Shown piece after piece: positions 23,001 to 34,134 of a stretch of DNA of 64,000 nucleotides. Position 1 is the stretch's first letter, and each line of letters starts with the position of its first letter. Source of the stretch: Gonapodya prolifera JEL478 (lineage: Eukaryota > Monoblepharomycota > Monoblepharidomycetes > Monoblepharidales > Gonapodyaceae). Position numbers and translations under genes: made by a program. The notes beneath the pieces were generated by a model. That model saw only the letters and a program-made list of their open reading frames with translations, did not search any database and was not told the DNA's origin. The stretch covers positions 149,590 to 213,589 of the forward strand of contig KQ965818.1 of the NCBI GenBank assembly GCA_001574975.1, written 5' to 3'.

Positions 23001-23215
23001 TGTATCCCTCTTGACGAGACTTCCGACGAGCAGGTTAACTAGAGTGTAGGTCAGAATCTGTCGGCTACTCCAGCCTGCACTCACTATTCGAGCGTCTTCC
23101 GACGACTTTCGATGGTGGCACGGTCTCCGAGCACGTTCCACCTCGCGTTTGCGACAGCAAGTCCCAAAGGGACTGCTGCCAATACTCCAGCAGCCAACAC
23201 TCCGCGAGTGGCCAT
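20015..23215 (-). CDS. very-long-chain acyl-CoA synthetase / fatty acid transport protein
   Basis: FATP/SLC27-type (yeast Fat1-like) adenylate-forming enzyme that activates long-chain fatty acids to CoA esters at membranes. The N-terminus has a hydrophobic segment (GVLAAGVLAAVPLGLAVANA) that could anchor it. Motifs in order: the AMP signature LIFTSG|TTGAPKASINSH, split by an intron; PLPLYHSASGI; VQYIGEIARFVL followed by GNGLR; RIPVVMEFYGSTEV; YFRMGDLMRRDEYGYFYFIDR; and the C-terminal lysine region LTSTQKIRVV. It ends with YVPLMKKDYERIADGRARL. At least nine introns join in phase and no frame breaks were found. The start, ATG 23215, gives the expected N-terminal hydrophobic segment. It is divergent from the sorting nexin at 23338. 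Confidence 0.88.
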
Positions 23216-23337
23216 CCGTCCACAAGGATCGACTATCGAGGACGACGCGGCAGTGTCAAACCGTTTGCCGTGGGATTGAATTTGATCCGGGAGTGCCGCG
23301 GTTCTATTCTCGGTGGGGAAGCCGCCAAAATGTGACG
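23216..23337. promoter_or_regulatory. shared bidirectional promoter, 122 bp
   Basis: Only 122 bp separate the start codons of the acyl-CoA synthetase (minus) and the sorting nexin (plus). Both genes appear intact, so both promoters and 5' leaders must fit here or overlap the genes. No specific binding motif is claimed. Confidence 0.45.
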
Positions 23338-25072
23338 ATGTTTGAGACCAAAGTCGTTCGGCCAGCAGACCAGTTCCGCCGGCAGGCGATGGAACGGGAA
23401 CTGTCCGAGTGGCGGTCTCCCCGAGTGCAGTGCAGTCCCGTGGTTGAGGTTGATTCGATATCTCGCAAGACGGGCGAGGTCTACGTCGAAGTTTCCGTGA
23501 CTGAGTGAGTGCTTCACCCAAAGTCGAAATCACCCGAAGAGCAAGTGGTAAGACGGTGAAACCATATTTTCCACTTCATCGATAGTGCGCCTTTCGCTCG
23601 ATCTCAAGGAGGCCGGGCCCTCACATCGTTTCGGAGTCTAGAACTGCAATCATACCACAACGCCCTAATCGCCGAATGTCGCGACGCAGGTGATCTTTCC
23701 CGAAGCGGCACCGCTTTATTGTGCTAGATCACTCGTTTTCCTCCGTTTTAGTCTGCCCAGCTCTTCCAATCATTCCATCATCACCGGAGGAAGATTCGAA
23801 ACTCCAGGATGAAGTCGTTCGATTCCTCACACGAGTACTCGAACACCCTACTCTCGGACGATCTCGGACAACGTTCCAATTTTTTAACGTCGAGGGCCAC
23901 TACCGCTACGAGCTCGCAGCCTCCCTATCCGCTGTTCCGACCAACTTCACCACCTTCCTCCTATCAATTTTCACCGCGTTTCCCTTCTTCTCACCCACCT
24001 TGCCGTCAGCGGCATCCTTGTCTAGCGTTTCGTCTACCACAGTGAATCTTCTGTCGTCTAGTTCCTCGTCCGCAACAGACAAGGAGTTTGACCCTTTCTT
24101 TCTCGTGAGAGCTGTACCCTGTTTCTGTCGGCACTTTTGTCACGCTTCACCCATCACATCGCAGACCCTTCACAAAAGTCTTTCCGACCTCCCATCTTCG
24201 TTTGAGAATGTTTCCCGCACGAGCACAGTCGTTGCCAAATATACCAAACTGCTGGCCCGGAACCTTCGGAGTATGGCTCTCATATTTGCTACACTGTCAC
24301 AGGAGCCGCGAGTCGGGAAGAGCACAAGTGCAGCAGACGCGATCTTTCCGAGGTGAGTCGCGTCAACTCATTTATGTTTTGAGAATTTGATTCACCTCTA
24401 ATTTCTGCTCACGCGGTACACGACATAAGGCTGTTTGGAAGGACCAAAAAATCTCTAGGATCTATATACAGTGTCATTGACAAGCAGTCGGACTTCCAAC
24501 ATTCCACATTTACGGAAATGCGCGTCTACCATTCCAACGCTGCCCGCAACGTCTTAGAGGTTCTCGTTCATCGTGCAGAAACAGTACTGGAGTACGATAC
24601 AGCGTCTCGCCTTGTCGCTCAGTGTGTCGCGGAAGCAGAGCGGCTGAAGGCGAGCCACGAGATTGCTCCTGAACGAGCTGCGCGGGCTATCCAGGCTCTC
24701 GACGAGGCGAAACGAATTGAGCGAGAGAAGGCAGAGACGTTTACAATAGTCGGAATCGGCGGAAGGGAGGAGATGGCGCGCTTTGCGGGGTACCACAGTG
24801 CGGACATCATCGCGTCTTTGGAGCGGTTCGCGACACAGCAAATCCATTTCAATCAGGCAGTCCTCAAGAATTGCGAGGGAGCGCTCCATCATTTGGCTCG
24901 CATATCGTTCGCGTCATCGTTGGATGGGTTCTCACCGGAGTCCGCACTTTCCAGAGAAGACAGTATCCTCTCAGCCCCGGGATGGAGCATTAGCTACCTG
25001 CCAGATATTGCACCGACTCTTACGGACGTATTTGGAGGCTCGTTGGCGGTGGAAGAACACGGAAATTCTTGA
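23338..25072 (+). CDS. sorting nexin (PX-BAR) family protein
   Basis: The PX half comes from exons reading GEVYVEVSVTDAP, GGRALTSFRSLELQSYHNAL and VCPALPIIPSSPEED, then QDEVVRFLTRVLEHPTLGRS and FQFFNV. This is the usual proline-rich loop and C-terminal helix of PX domains, which bind phosphoinositides on endosomes. The second half is helical and charged (SLGSIYSVIDKQSDFQHSTF, VAEAERLKASHEIAPERAAR), as in SNX BAR domains. All introns (GTGAGT at ~23,505, GTGATC at ~23,690, GTGAGA at ~24,103, GTGAGT at ~24,354) preserve phase. It probably acts in endosomal sorting or autophagy, like Snx4/Snx41 proteins, but the subfamily cannot be fixed by eye. The start is the first ATG before the PX domain. 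Confidence 0.7.
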
Positions 25073-25465
25073 CAATTTGTGGATTTCCAGTTGCCCCATA
25101 TTTCAGTCTTTTGTCTCTTTCTTGCGGTTTAGCCTGACATATCCTATAACCCTTTGGGGCCCGTAGTGTTATTGATGTCAACAAGAAACTCTGAATACCC
25201 CATCTAAAGGAAACGAGATACACTTGTCGTCATTTTATGTGTATCGTGGCAAACACTTGTCTCAATCGCAGAGCGCTGCGTGAGTACCCTGAATGTGGGA
25301 GCGCTCCGCGGGGTGCTCAGCCGTGTTCTTACGTTTTAGCCGACGTGGCGTAGTAAGGCGTAATCCGCACACGGTTGAACGCGACTGAAGACGACTGAGC
25401 ACCGCACAGCGCTATGTAAAACGAGATTTCTTTTCAGACGCTTCATCCGTTGGGAACGTTTTTTC
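25073..25465. other. intergenic, upstream of monooxygenase copy 2
   Basis: No gene seen. The last ~35 bp (around 25,430-25,465) resemble the sequence just upstream of copy 1, so the duplicated unit extends slightly upstream of the coding region. Confidence 0.4.
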
Positions 25466-27985
25466 ATGCGACTTTTCAATCACAGATTCGCCGCAATCGC
25501 GGTGGCGCTACTCTCTTTCAGCCTCAGAGCGCACACCCAAGGGTCCAACGCAACGGCATACGACACCAATCCGAGCCCAGATCTGTCATGGGTTCCCCAG
25601 TCCATTCTCTCTCTCCGCTTGACTGCAAACATTTCCTTGTCAAGCACCGCACATCTCTTCTGGACGATTTCCGAGTCAGACGCCACCGCAACATTCGCCA
25701 TCGCAAATCGACAGCCGCCCACATGGCTGGGATTCGGGCTGTCGGAGACGGGATCCATGAAAGGAGCGGATATCGCGCTTCTACGGAAGAACGCCTCTGG
25801 GGGCTTATATTTGACTGATATGCACGGTCGGTACCATGTCTGCCTCAAACCCGATTATGCGCTACACAAGCACTAACACTTACTTTTTCCGTGATTTTTA
25901 TTACACTACAGCATCGGACTTTGTTGAGCCAGCCGCCGATATGTCACAAGATCTCGAACTCATCACTGCAACTCAAACCGACAGCGTCACTGCATTCGCA
26001 TTCAAGCGAAAGATCGACGCACAGTGTCTTGACGAAGATCTCTCTGTTCGACTCACTACCAACCAATGGGTCATCACTGCGTTTGGGAGCTCGGAAGCAT
26101 TTGCATACCACGGTCCTAACAATCGGGCAGCAAGAGAACTTTGGCTTTTGGATCCAATGAGAAATTTCATCCAGTTTGTTGCTCCGGCCGATGCACAAAC
26201 TTTGGTGCTTCGATCGTCGTCTAAGCCCTACCAGATCCCCATGGAGGACACCGTTTATTGCTACAGCTTCCACACTCTACCTAATGGTGAGGGACACGTC
26301 TCACTTTCCACGGTACCTGACGTTTCAATTCATGCACTATGTTGCTCCCAAAGATACCACCTATCACGTCGTCATGGAAGAGGCAATTACATCCCCTGCA
26401 ACGCACCATATTGTTGCGTACCGATGCAATGCTCAAGCGGCAGCATATGCAATGCAGCTGTATTCGGGAGCTGGCAACGAAACTCAGTGTGCACATTTCT
26501 CTGCGAATCCTGCCGATTATAAGCGTGTTTTCAACCCTTGTGGCGACGTCTGGGCAGGTTCGTAAATGTATTCGCTCGGTTAATGACTCAAACACAGAGC
26601 GCTCATACCGCCGCCTGAACTCCTCTTAGAGTGGGCACTTGGTCAAGGGCCTCTGATTATGCCAAATGACGTCGGGAAGCCATTTGGTAACGACAGCTTC
26701 TACTCGCCAGTCCATATCATGCTGGAAATGCACTACGACAATACGCGACGCCTTAACGTCACAGATGAGTCTGGCCTAAAACTCACGTACACCAAGACCT
26801 TGCGAAAGTTCGACATGGGCACCTTGACCTTGGGGACAAACTTTCCATTGATTAAAATACCCAAGGGACTGGCGGCCTTCCCTGTGCCCTCAGTTGTAAG
26901 GAGTTGATTGTCATTTGCGAGCTCTCCAACATGGGTCGTGATCCGTTATCTTCTCTCTCTTTTATCTTTCGCTTACAAAAGTGCCCCCAGGAGTGCACAT
27001 CACAGATTCCGACACCTCTAAATGTGATTGGTAATTTCTTTCACATGTGAGATTCCAACATTTTTTTCTACTCCTATTTCGGTGGTCTTCATTTTGTCCA
27101 TTGTTTTGCAGGCATAAGTGGGGCAAAGATATGAGTGCAAAGATCGTACGGAATGGCCGAGAGATCATCGAGTTTCGAAATAAGTACTGGGACAACGGGT
27201 GAGGATTGTCGTAGTTGGACAATTTGACAAGAAGTGATCACTGAAGTTGCGATGACTTGCACTGCAGCTTTCAGAGCATTCAAAAGGTTTCAAACTTCTC
27301 GATACTACCTGGTACGTTGATGCCTCTGACTCCCTGTGACAGATGCATCGCTTGCTGATCACTGATTTCACACTGTGGCTCGAAAACAAAACAGGTGACA
27401 CTATCCAGACGGTGTGCAACTACGACACCACGAAGTCGAATGAGACCATCGTCGGAGGATGGGCCACGTACAATGAGATGTGTTACTTGTGAGTTTGATA
27501 TGTGATGAAGGTTCGATTACAAAAGTACACGTGAGCAATCTTAATATAACGTACGTTAATTAGATTCCTTTCTTACTATCCGGCAGTATCATTCCCGAAT
27601 TGCTTGCCTTTGAGTAAGACCATGCATTTGCTTGTGGTAACAAGGTGTCATGACATCTTATCGGTGTACGTTCCCTCTCCCCTCCCCAGCTGGAGACGGC
27701 ACGACCGAATGTTCGTACGCAGGAAAATCCAAGACGGGGTCGAACCAGCTTCCACCGGGGTTCGCGGCCCTCCCTTCTGAGACGAATGCGCCAGGGGCTA
27801 TGTGTCCAGCTGCTCTCAATGTGACGGCGTCCCCGCCACCAGTATCCTCGCCCTCCCCGTCCACATCTCCGAACAGCACCACTGGGACAGGAAAGCCGGG
27901 GTCGAGTGTGTGGTGGAAGCCTAGCTGTGCACCACAGGTGTGGGCCCTGGCGGCTGTTGCGGGTGCTGCTGTGATCATGTGGTGA
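25466..27985 (+). CDS. DOMON/copper type II monooxygenase (DBH-like), copy 2
   Basis: Close paralog of the gene at 9514, with the same domain order: signal peptide (FAAIAVALLSFS), DOMON domain, two copper domains, Ser/Pro-rich linker and hydrophobic C-tail. Copper-ligand motifs HHIVAYRC, MHYDN, the H-x-H pair and YNEMC are all present, so it should be catalytically competent. Introns lie at the same positions as in copy 1, and the ATG-to-stop span is also 2,520 bp. Exon differences are scattered substitutions, many silent or conservative, which suggests purifying selection after duplication. The protein is likely cell-surface or wall associated. A truncated third copy lies at 30,750-31,332. 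Confidence 0.8.
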
Positions 27986-28265
27986 ATTTCAGCGCTCTTT
28001 GTCTATCTTTGTAGTATTCAGTGAAAACTATTTGTTTGCTGTGAACAAATCGTGGCGCACTTTCGTGGATTGGGATAGTGATCACTGCTCGATGCCCATT
28101 TTATCATTCTCACGCACGCGAGAACTTCCAAAAAAAAAAACACCACACCGACGTTACAGCCACGAAACACGAATTACCAATCACGAGATATGCTATGTAC
28201 GATTGTTGCTCTGTATTTTTCACCACCGATATCCAAAAGCTTCTAGGTTTGTGGTTGATATAGAT

Positions 28266-28930
28266 CTACGCGCAAACACCGAAGCCGTTCTGACACCCAG
28301 AGCCGCAACTGTGAGGAAGTTAAAGCGTAAGCAATTAAACGGGTGTAGGCATGACTGATTGAACGTGACAAGAAACTCACTAGTCGATCGTGGTTCCACA
28401 CCACCCTGTGATCGCGAATATGCTGTTCCCAGTTCAGAAAACCATTGCATTTATCTCCACGAAAAACACGAGCACTTACCGTAAAGCGAGCAGCACTGCG
28501 GTGCCGGGCAGGCCAAGTTGACGCTTGATCCACACTGAGAGTTTGTTGAAAGAGGAATGCCTGAAGGTGGAAACGGGGGAGGTGTACCGGCGTTAGATCC
28601 GAGAGCGACGGAAATTTCTTGACTCCAGAGCTGTCCAGCCCAGCCGGCGCCAGGTGAGGTGATCCTGACGAACCTGGCATTGTAAAGGTTGAAGCTAGAC
28701 AATAGTGAAAAAATGAAAATGTCTCTCACCAGTTGTATTGAGGAGAGTTCAAGGCGGCTGTCCAGGTGATGCTAAAAACATAACACGTTTCGTCATTCGA
28801 AGTCGATGCCGCGATTGAGTTGAATGCATAGTTTAGACACCATGGGTTTCGAACCGGAGCTCTAAATTATCCAAAGGCGAAATCAGATGGTGCGTTGGGC
28901 ATTGCAGCCGATAATCTACCGGCACTCACC
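28266..28930 (-). CDS. CBM18 chitin-binding protein, 5' end unresolved
   Basis: The C-terminal module has the hevein/CBM18 pattern: QCGSSVNLACPAPQCCSLYG, an intron, GWCGTTIDY, a second intron, then YCGSGCQNGFGVCA and the stop at 28266. Eight or so cysteines fit the disulfide-bonded chitin-binding fold. Upstream exons (NPWCLNYAFNSIAAS, DETCYVFSITWTAALN, RITSPGAGWAGQLW) form a secreted-looking N-terminal region of unknown family, with a Pro-rich linker before the module. I could not find the signal peptide or start codon. The available space before tRNase Z (stop 29074) is only about 140 bp, so the first exon may be very short or the gene may be truncated. Confidence 0.6.
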
Positions 28931-29073
28931 TGAGGATGTCGGGTTTTTGTCAGGGGCCAGCAAGGTTTTACAGGGTCCTCCCTGACTCAGCGGCCACCTC
29001 CAACAATTTCGTTCATAAATGGAAGTCAAAGTCAAAAAGCATTTGCGAACTAAAATGCGATGGTATGCAGCTA

Positions 29074-30682
29074 TTACATGCTATTCGATTCTCTTCTGCG
29101 AATATGTACTCTGTCCAAGCTCGTTACGTACTTTGAAACAGGCCTCTGGATCCCAACCGTCATCAGATCTCGCGCTGTGAGCACGTCATCCTTACCAAAA
29201 GTCTTAACAGCCAGCGCGCGGATATCGTCCATTACCTTCATAGACTCTGGCGCCTCGTCTCCCTTGTACCGATTGCTGAAGTGTGTCAGAATGATGCGTT
29301 GAGCATCAACCTCTTTGGCGAAGTGGCCCGCAAGTTCTGGTGTAGAGTGACCACTGAGCCATAAAAACAGTGAGGTGAAAAACACTGTGAAAGAAGGACT
29401 GGCTGGGGTCCGTCTTCAGTACTCACTGTTCCTTCGTAAGCTGTTCAACAGATTCCGGTGTCGCCCCATTCTTCAAGTCGTCCTCAAGACAAGCGTTTGT
29501 CGCTTCGTGAACAAGCACGGTACATCCTTTCGCCAATTTCGCGATTTGGGAAGAATCCGACGTGTCCCCCAGAACAACCACATGCCTCCCTCGCTTCGGC
29601 TCCTCGACAAAACGCTGTGCTTCCAGCACAGTCCCATCCGGAAGCGTGACCTTCTTCCCAGCTTTAACGTCCGAAAGCAAACGCAGAGGCTGCGCCACCC
29701 CGCTGGCCCTGATAGCGTCCGCTTGTGCCTCAATGAGAGGGCGAAGCTCCTCCACTGTTAACCTTCCTGGAGCATCGTGCTCCCGCAGCGAGTACCCCAC
29801 GCAAGGCACGGTATGGCACATGGGCGCCGCTTCCACTGTGACACCGAGGGCATCTTCACGAAGGAGGATCCACGTTCCATCGCTCCGTGCGAGGATATTG
29901 TCGCCGCTGAAATTGTCCTCCTTGGAGACACTCGCATCAGGTAAGGGCGGGGCCTGCTCCTGCTGCTCTTGCTCCCCACTCGCCCACAGTTCGTGGACTA
30001 CAAACCGAGTCGACCCTTGTCGATGAAAACCGGGTTGGGAGTACGTGGAGAGCATTGCGTTTCGCACGTAGGTTCGCAGACCGCGAGGACCGTAGAGTGT
30101 CACGATAGTTCCTTGCAGTGCGGGCTTGCCGGACGTTTCTGCGACGAGAGATGATATCGTCGCAGAGAGCGTGCACAGGAATCCGGGCAGTCCTGAAAAA
30201 GGCCTTTGTTGATGAGAAGTGCAGGAGCCGGTATCAAGAGCAAGTTATTCTCACCAAAGGAGTGATCTCCGCTGAGGAATCATCAACGAAAGGTGCCATA
30301 ATTTCAACGTCCGGGTTCTCCAAGACATATCTCAAACGCCCCTCGCAACTCACTGCAGATGCGTTATGAAAATATACCGCACTTTTGATATCTTGAGATT
30401 TGTCCTGATGAACTGATGCTGCGTTGCCTCCCTATCCGGATCAGAACAATTCCAGTGAACTTTGATCGTTGTCGAACAACAACTTCCACACCAGTTTGTG
30501 CTCTTGGAGCAATCCTCACCCGCAATCAAACAAGTAGATAACTCCATTGTATCGTAGGGCGGTCGCCGAGTGGTTTCTGCGATGAGGAACTTCAGAAATG
30601 GGGAAGATGGTGTGCCTTCGCGATACACAGACCTTGTGAGCGATGGCTGCGACGATGCGGTGCCGAGAAAAGTCAGATCCAT
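29074..30682 (-). CDS. tRNase Z (tRNA 3'-processing endonuclease, short form)
   Basis: Metallo-beta-lactamase-fold enzyme that removes tRNA 3' trailers. It starts MDLTFLGTASSQPSLTRS at ATG 30682. The metal motif reads THLHGDHSFGLPGFL, assembled from three exons; the central exon (30255-30271) is only 17 nt and codes GDHSF. Later motifs are GTIVTLYGPRGLRTYVR, a PRIPT-like exosite region, VVLGDTSDSSQIAKLAKG, HEATN, GHSTPELAGHFAKEVDAQ and LTHFSNRY. The length and direct start on the catalytic domain match the short (ELAC1-like) form. Without the microexon the frame fails, so correct splicing is essential. Confidence 0.87.
30255..30271 (-). other. 17-nt microexon of tRNase Z
   Basis: Minus-strand sequence CGGAGATCACTCCTTTG lies between a CAG acceptor and a GTGAG donor. 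Flanking exons end in CA and restart at GA, so the microexon completes the HLHGDHSFG metal-binding motif in frame. Confidence 0.8.
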
Positions 30683-30749
30683 GGCTTCACTTTCTTTGTC
30701 TGCTGTGTCTGATTGGCGCCTTCTCAGCTGGGACGTTGCGGGGTCCGAC

Positions 30750-31332
30750 TCGTGAGTCAGATGCATTTACGCTTGCTGATCACCATACTCATGCCGTGGC
30801 TCGAATTAAAATAGGTGAAAGTATCCAGACTTTGTGCAATTATGATAAACAAAGGCAAATGAAACCATCGTCGGAGGATATGCAACATACAATGAGATGT
30901 GCTGCTTGTAGGTTAACCACAAAATGTTCTCTTTATTTGACTCCAACCGTGTGTGGCCGCTTCAAGGTTCCTTTTCTACTATCCGGCAGAATCACTCCTC
31001 GATTGATACCCCATGGGTAAGACCACGTGCACGCCTTTTGGTGTCATTGGATTAATCATGCCATCTGATCGATCAACGTCCAGCTGGAGACGGAACGACC
31101 GAATGTGCGTACGCAGGAAGATCTAAGACGGGCCCGAACCAGCTCCCGCCGGGGTTTGCGGCTCTTCCGACAGACACCAATTCCCCCGGCCGCTTCCTCG
31201 GCTTCACCGGCCGCACCTTCAAACAGCACCACTGGGACGGGAAAGCCGGGTGGGAGTGTGTGGAGTAAGCATAACAGAGAAGCAATGGTGTGGGCCCTCG
31301 CCGCGTGTGTTGTGGGGGCTGTGATGTGGTAG
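30750..31332 (+). pseudogene. truncated third copy of the copper monooxygenase
   Basis: Matches the 3' third of the copies at 9514 and 25466. It begins inside the homolog of their last long intron (TGCTGATCAC). It continues through the exon coding SIQTLCNYD and the YNEMC region, and ends with the AGDGTTEC exon, Ser/Pro linker and hydrophobic tail at stop 31332. The exon after CNYD carries indels (reading switches frame within ~40 bp), and the DOMON and first copper domains are absent. It therefore cannot make an enzyme. Confidence 0.75.
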
Positions 31333-31913
31333 AATTATCATGCGGTGACTTGAATTGCTGAGTTTCAATATTTCCATCCCTTTTGTAGTTTTCCAAATGA
31401 GAAATTTTCCTTTCGTTGTAAACAACCAGGTGCCAGCGCCCGTCGCTGCTTGAACCGCTTCGTTCCTCGTCGTAGACCACAATCTTTCCACGTCGCAGAT
31501 CATGCCTGTCCCGTTTCCGCCCAACCACCTCCTCGACGCAGAGAAGCGATACGCTCGGTCAGATGTCATGGTACATTACGAGTTGCAAGACGCTTTGAGG
31601 CTTTGGAACGCCGAGCCCCCACTGAACCGTACTGGAAAAGGTTGAGAAGCTGGAGCAAGTGTTTTCTTTCTTTCTTCGCCATTAGTCGAATGGTCCCTTT
31701 CTATGAAGGTCACATCAAAGGTGGTCATGTTATTAGGATTCAGTAAAATTGGGTTGCAGAGGTTATTGGATGACGAGGGCGTTTCGATTCGGACATCCCA
31801 GTTCGTCATTGTAAATATACTCTTTGTGGGATGCTCGTCATACATAGATTGCAAACCCCGACTCCAGTGCTTTTTCCCATCACGCCTTCCCACTCACACT
31901 GATCCATCATATT
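31333..31913. other. intergenic, no gene seen
   Basis: 3' flank of the truncated monooxygenase copy and of GTP cyclohydrolase. Only short ORFs without resemblance to known proteins. Confidence 0.4.
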
Positions 31914-33563
31914 CTAATCCCGGATCAAGCTAGAAGCCCCCAATCCAACTCGTCAAATCACAACATATGACAACAGCCACCCTGCAACCGCTTACCTCAA
32001 GAACTCCTCCCTTGTTCGATGGTCCGTCCGGAACCCGCCCAGCATGCACGACGTCACGGTCTTGGAGCCCGGCTTTTGGACACCGCGCATGACCATGCAG
32101 AGGTGGCTGGGTGAAACGACGAGGAGGTTTCATTAACGAAAACGATTCGTGATACAGAGCGAAAGACGATTGCCTTGGGTTTCCTCGAGTACGCGACACT
32201 CACCTAGCCTCCATAACGACCGCAACGCCCCTTGGCTTGAGAATCTGCTCCAGCGCGACCGCGACCTGCTTCGTGAGCCGCTCCTGCAGCTGCAGCCGTC
32301 GCGCAAACATTTCGGCGATGCGGGCCACTTTGGAGAGCCCGAGGACCCTGCTGGAGGGGAGGTAGCCGATGGAGATCTTGTGGGGTGGGGTGGAGCGTTG
32401 TGGATGGTAGATGACAGGTTTTGGTTGTGAGTGAGTTGTGAGCGGTGGCCGGCGAAGGAAAGGGAAGAGGGGAGGACAACGGGAGGACGGGACGTACTTT
32501 GCCCGTGAAAGGAACGCAATGATGCTCGCACAGCGAAAACACGTCGATGCCCTTCACGATGACCATCTCGTCGTGGTCTTCTTTGAACACGGCGCCGTTG
32601 ACCACGTCGAGGATGTTTTCTGCAGAGTGGGGCGGGTGTGATACAGCTGAAGGGGGAGGCGCAGAAAGCGGAGGTGAGGACTGACCTTCGTATCCCTTGG
32701 TGAGGAAGAGAAGAGCTTTCGCGTATCGCTCGGGGGTCTTCAGGAGTCCTAAACGTTGTTTCCATGAGACCTGGCTTCTCCAAATGACGAGGAACTTGGC
32801 AAGTTCGCTCACCTTCCCGATCCGGATCCTCGCCAATACACTCCAGCATGGTCCTCACGGCGGCAGTAAGCTTCTCGACGCGCTTCTGTCGCTCTTCAGG
32901 AGACTCATCCTTTCGTGCTCGTGTGCCGATGGCTTCGAATAGATCGCACTCTGAGAACAAGTGCCACATATGAGAAGATAACTTTCAACACTCACAAGGC
33001 CAACTGAGCCCGTCCGGGTCCGGCATGGGACTGAGACTCCGCGTGGAGTTGAACCCAACGCTCCCGCTCTTTGGACCATTCTCCTCCTGCGCGACCGCGG
33101 CGACACGGGGGTTCGTGATGGTGCCGTGCACGTGAACGCCGTTGGCTGTGGGCGAAGAGTGATTGATAGCAGCGGAACTGGAAGGACCCGTACCGTTGAC
33201 TTGGCGGTCGGGTGTGGCAGAAGCTATCCGGCTCCAGGGAGGGCTCAATCGGTGGAGTGGTTGAACGTTGATTTCGTCCCCTTCCGTGGTCGAGGCGCCG
33301 CGGACTCTCAATTGTCCAGCTGGCGAGGCCTCGTCTCCGTCATCCAAGACGTTCGATTTGTCCTCGTCGTACTCCTCGCCATCCTCCTCGGACGCCCTTG
33401 CTTCCCGGACGATTTCCTCGAGCTCCTGCCGCTCCTTTTGCGTGAGTGGTTCCCCCGTCGCGTGGCCGTTCATGGTCGATTCCAGCGTGCGGGCGATGGA
33501 CGCCACCACGGCTTCGGTGGTTGAGGTCGAGTGTGATGGGACGGGGTGGATGAGATCGGACAT
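31914..33563 (-). CDS. FOL2: GTP cyclohydrolase I
   Basis: Converts GTP to dihydroneopterin triphosphate, the first step to folate and tetrahydrobiopterin. The catalytic domain shows [15 protein letters not shown], the zinc ligands in [12 protein letters not shown] (Cys and His), [20 protein letters not shown] and the third ligand in [10 protein letters not shown]. It ends REEFLSLIRD after an intron. Before it lies an N-terminal extension of about 180 residues from ATG 33563, acidic and Ser-rich ([17 protein letters not shown]), probably disordered. The extension is longer than usual for fungal enzymes and could be regulatory. Introns at about 33,000, 32,800, 32,680, 32,500, 32,200 and 31,990 keep frame. 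No BH4-dependent hydroxylase is seen nearby. Confidence 0.9.
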
Positions 33564-34134
33564 GGTTTGAGTTTCGTTCAGCGAGGGGAGAAGATGGAGT
33601 TTGGAGAGGTGAAACGAGAGGAGCGGTGGAGAAGAGTGGGAGAAGTAGCTTTCGGAGTGGGAAACGTGGCGATGGGTAAAAGGGAAATAAACGAGAAGGA
33701 GATATCGATCGAGTGAAAGCAATCGAGATTGGCGGGTCGTGGAGGGTGTTCGATGATTGATGGCGAGGGAAAAGGGATGGTAGTCGATTCCGTGAAACAG
33801 CAGAAGGCAGAAATAAAGTTGAGGGAGACCTTTATGTGGTTGAGCAACGGTCGGCGTGGCCGGTGGGACCAAAGCAATCGTCACATCACTATGCGAATCC
33901 TGGATTTTCTTTCTAGTCTCCCTCGCTTTCTGTGATGAGCAACGATGGCAATGGGGACTCTCCATCAACGTATTTCCCACATGTAAAAAGAGGTGAACAG
34001 GCCGACATCAATTACAAATGAAGGTCAACACAATACAAAGCCATGATCTATGCCAATGCAATCTAACAACGTAAATCTCTACTTGCGAAAAAAACTCCTC
34101 AAATTTGTTCCCCAACCACGTACGGCAGTCGAGC
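33564..34134. other. intergenic, no gene seen
   Basis: Region between the start of GTP cyclohydrolase and the 3' end of the next hydrolase, both transcribed leftward. It presumably holds the GTP cyclohydrolase promoter. Confidence 0.4.
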
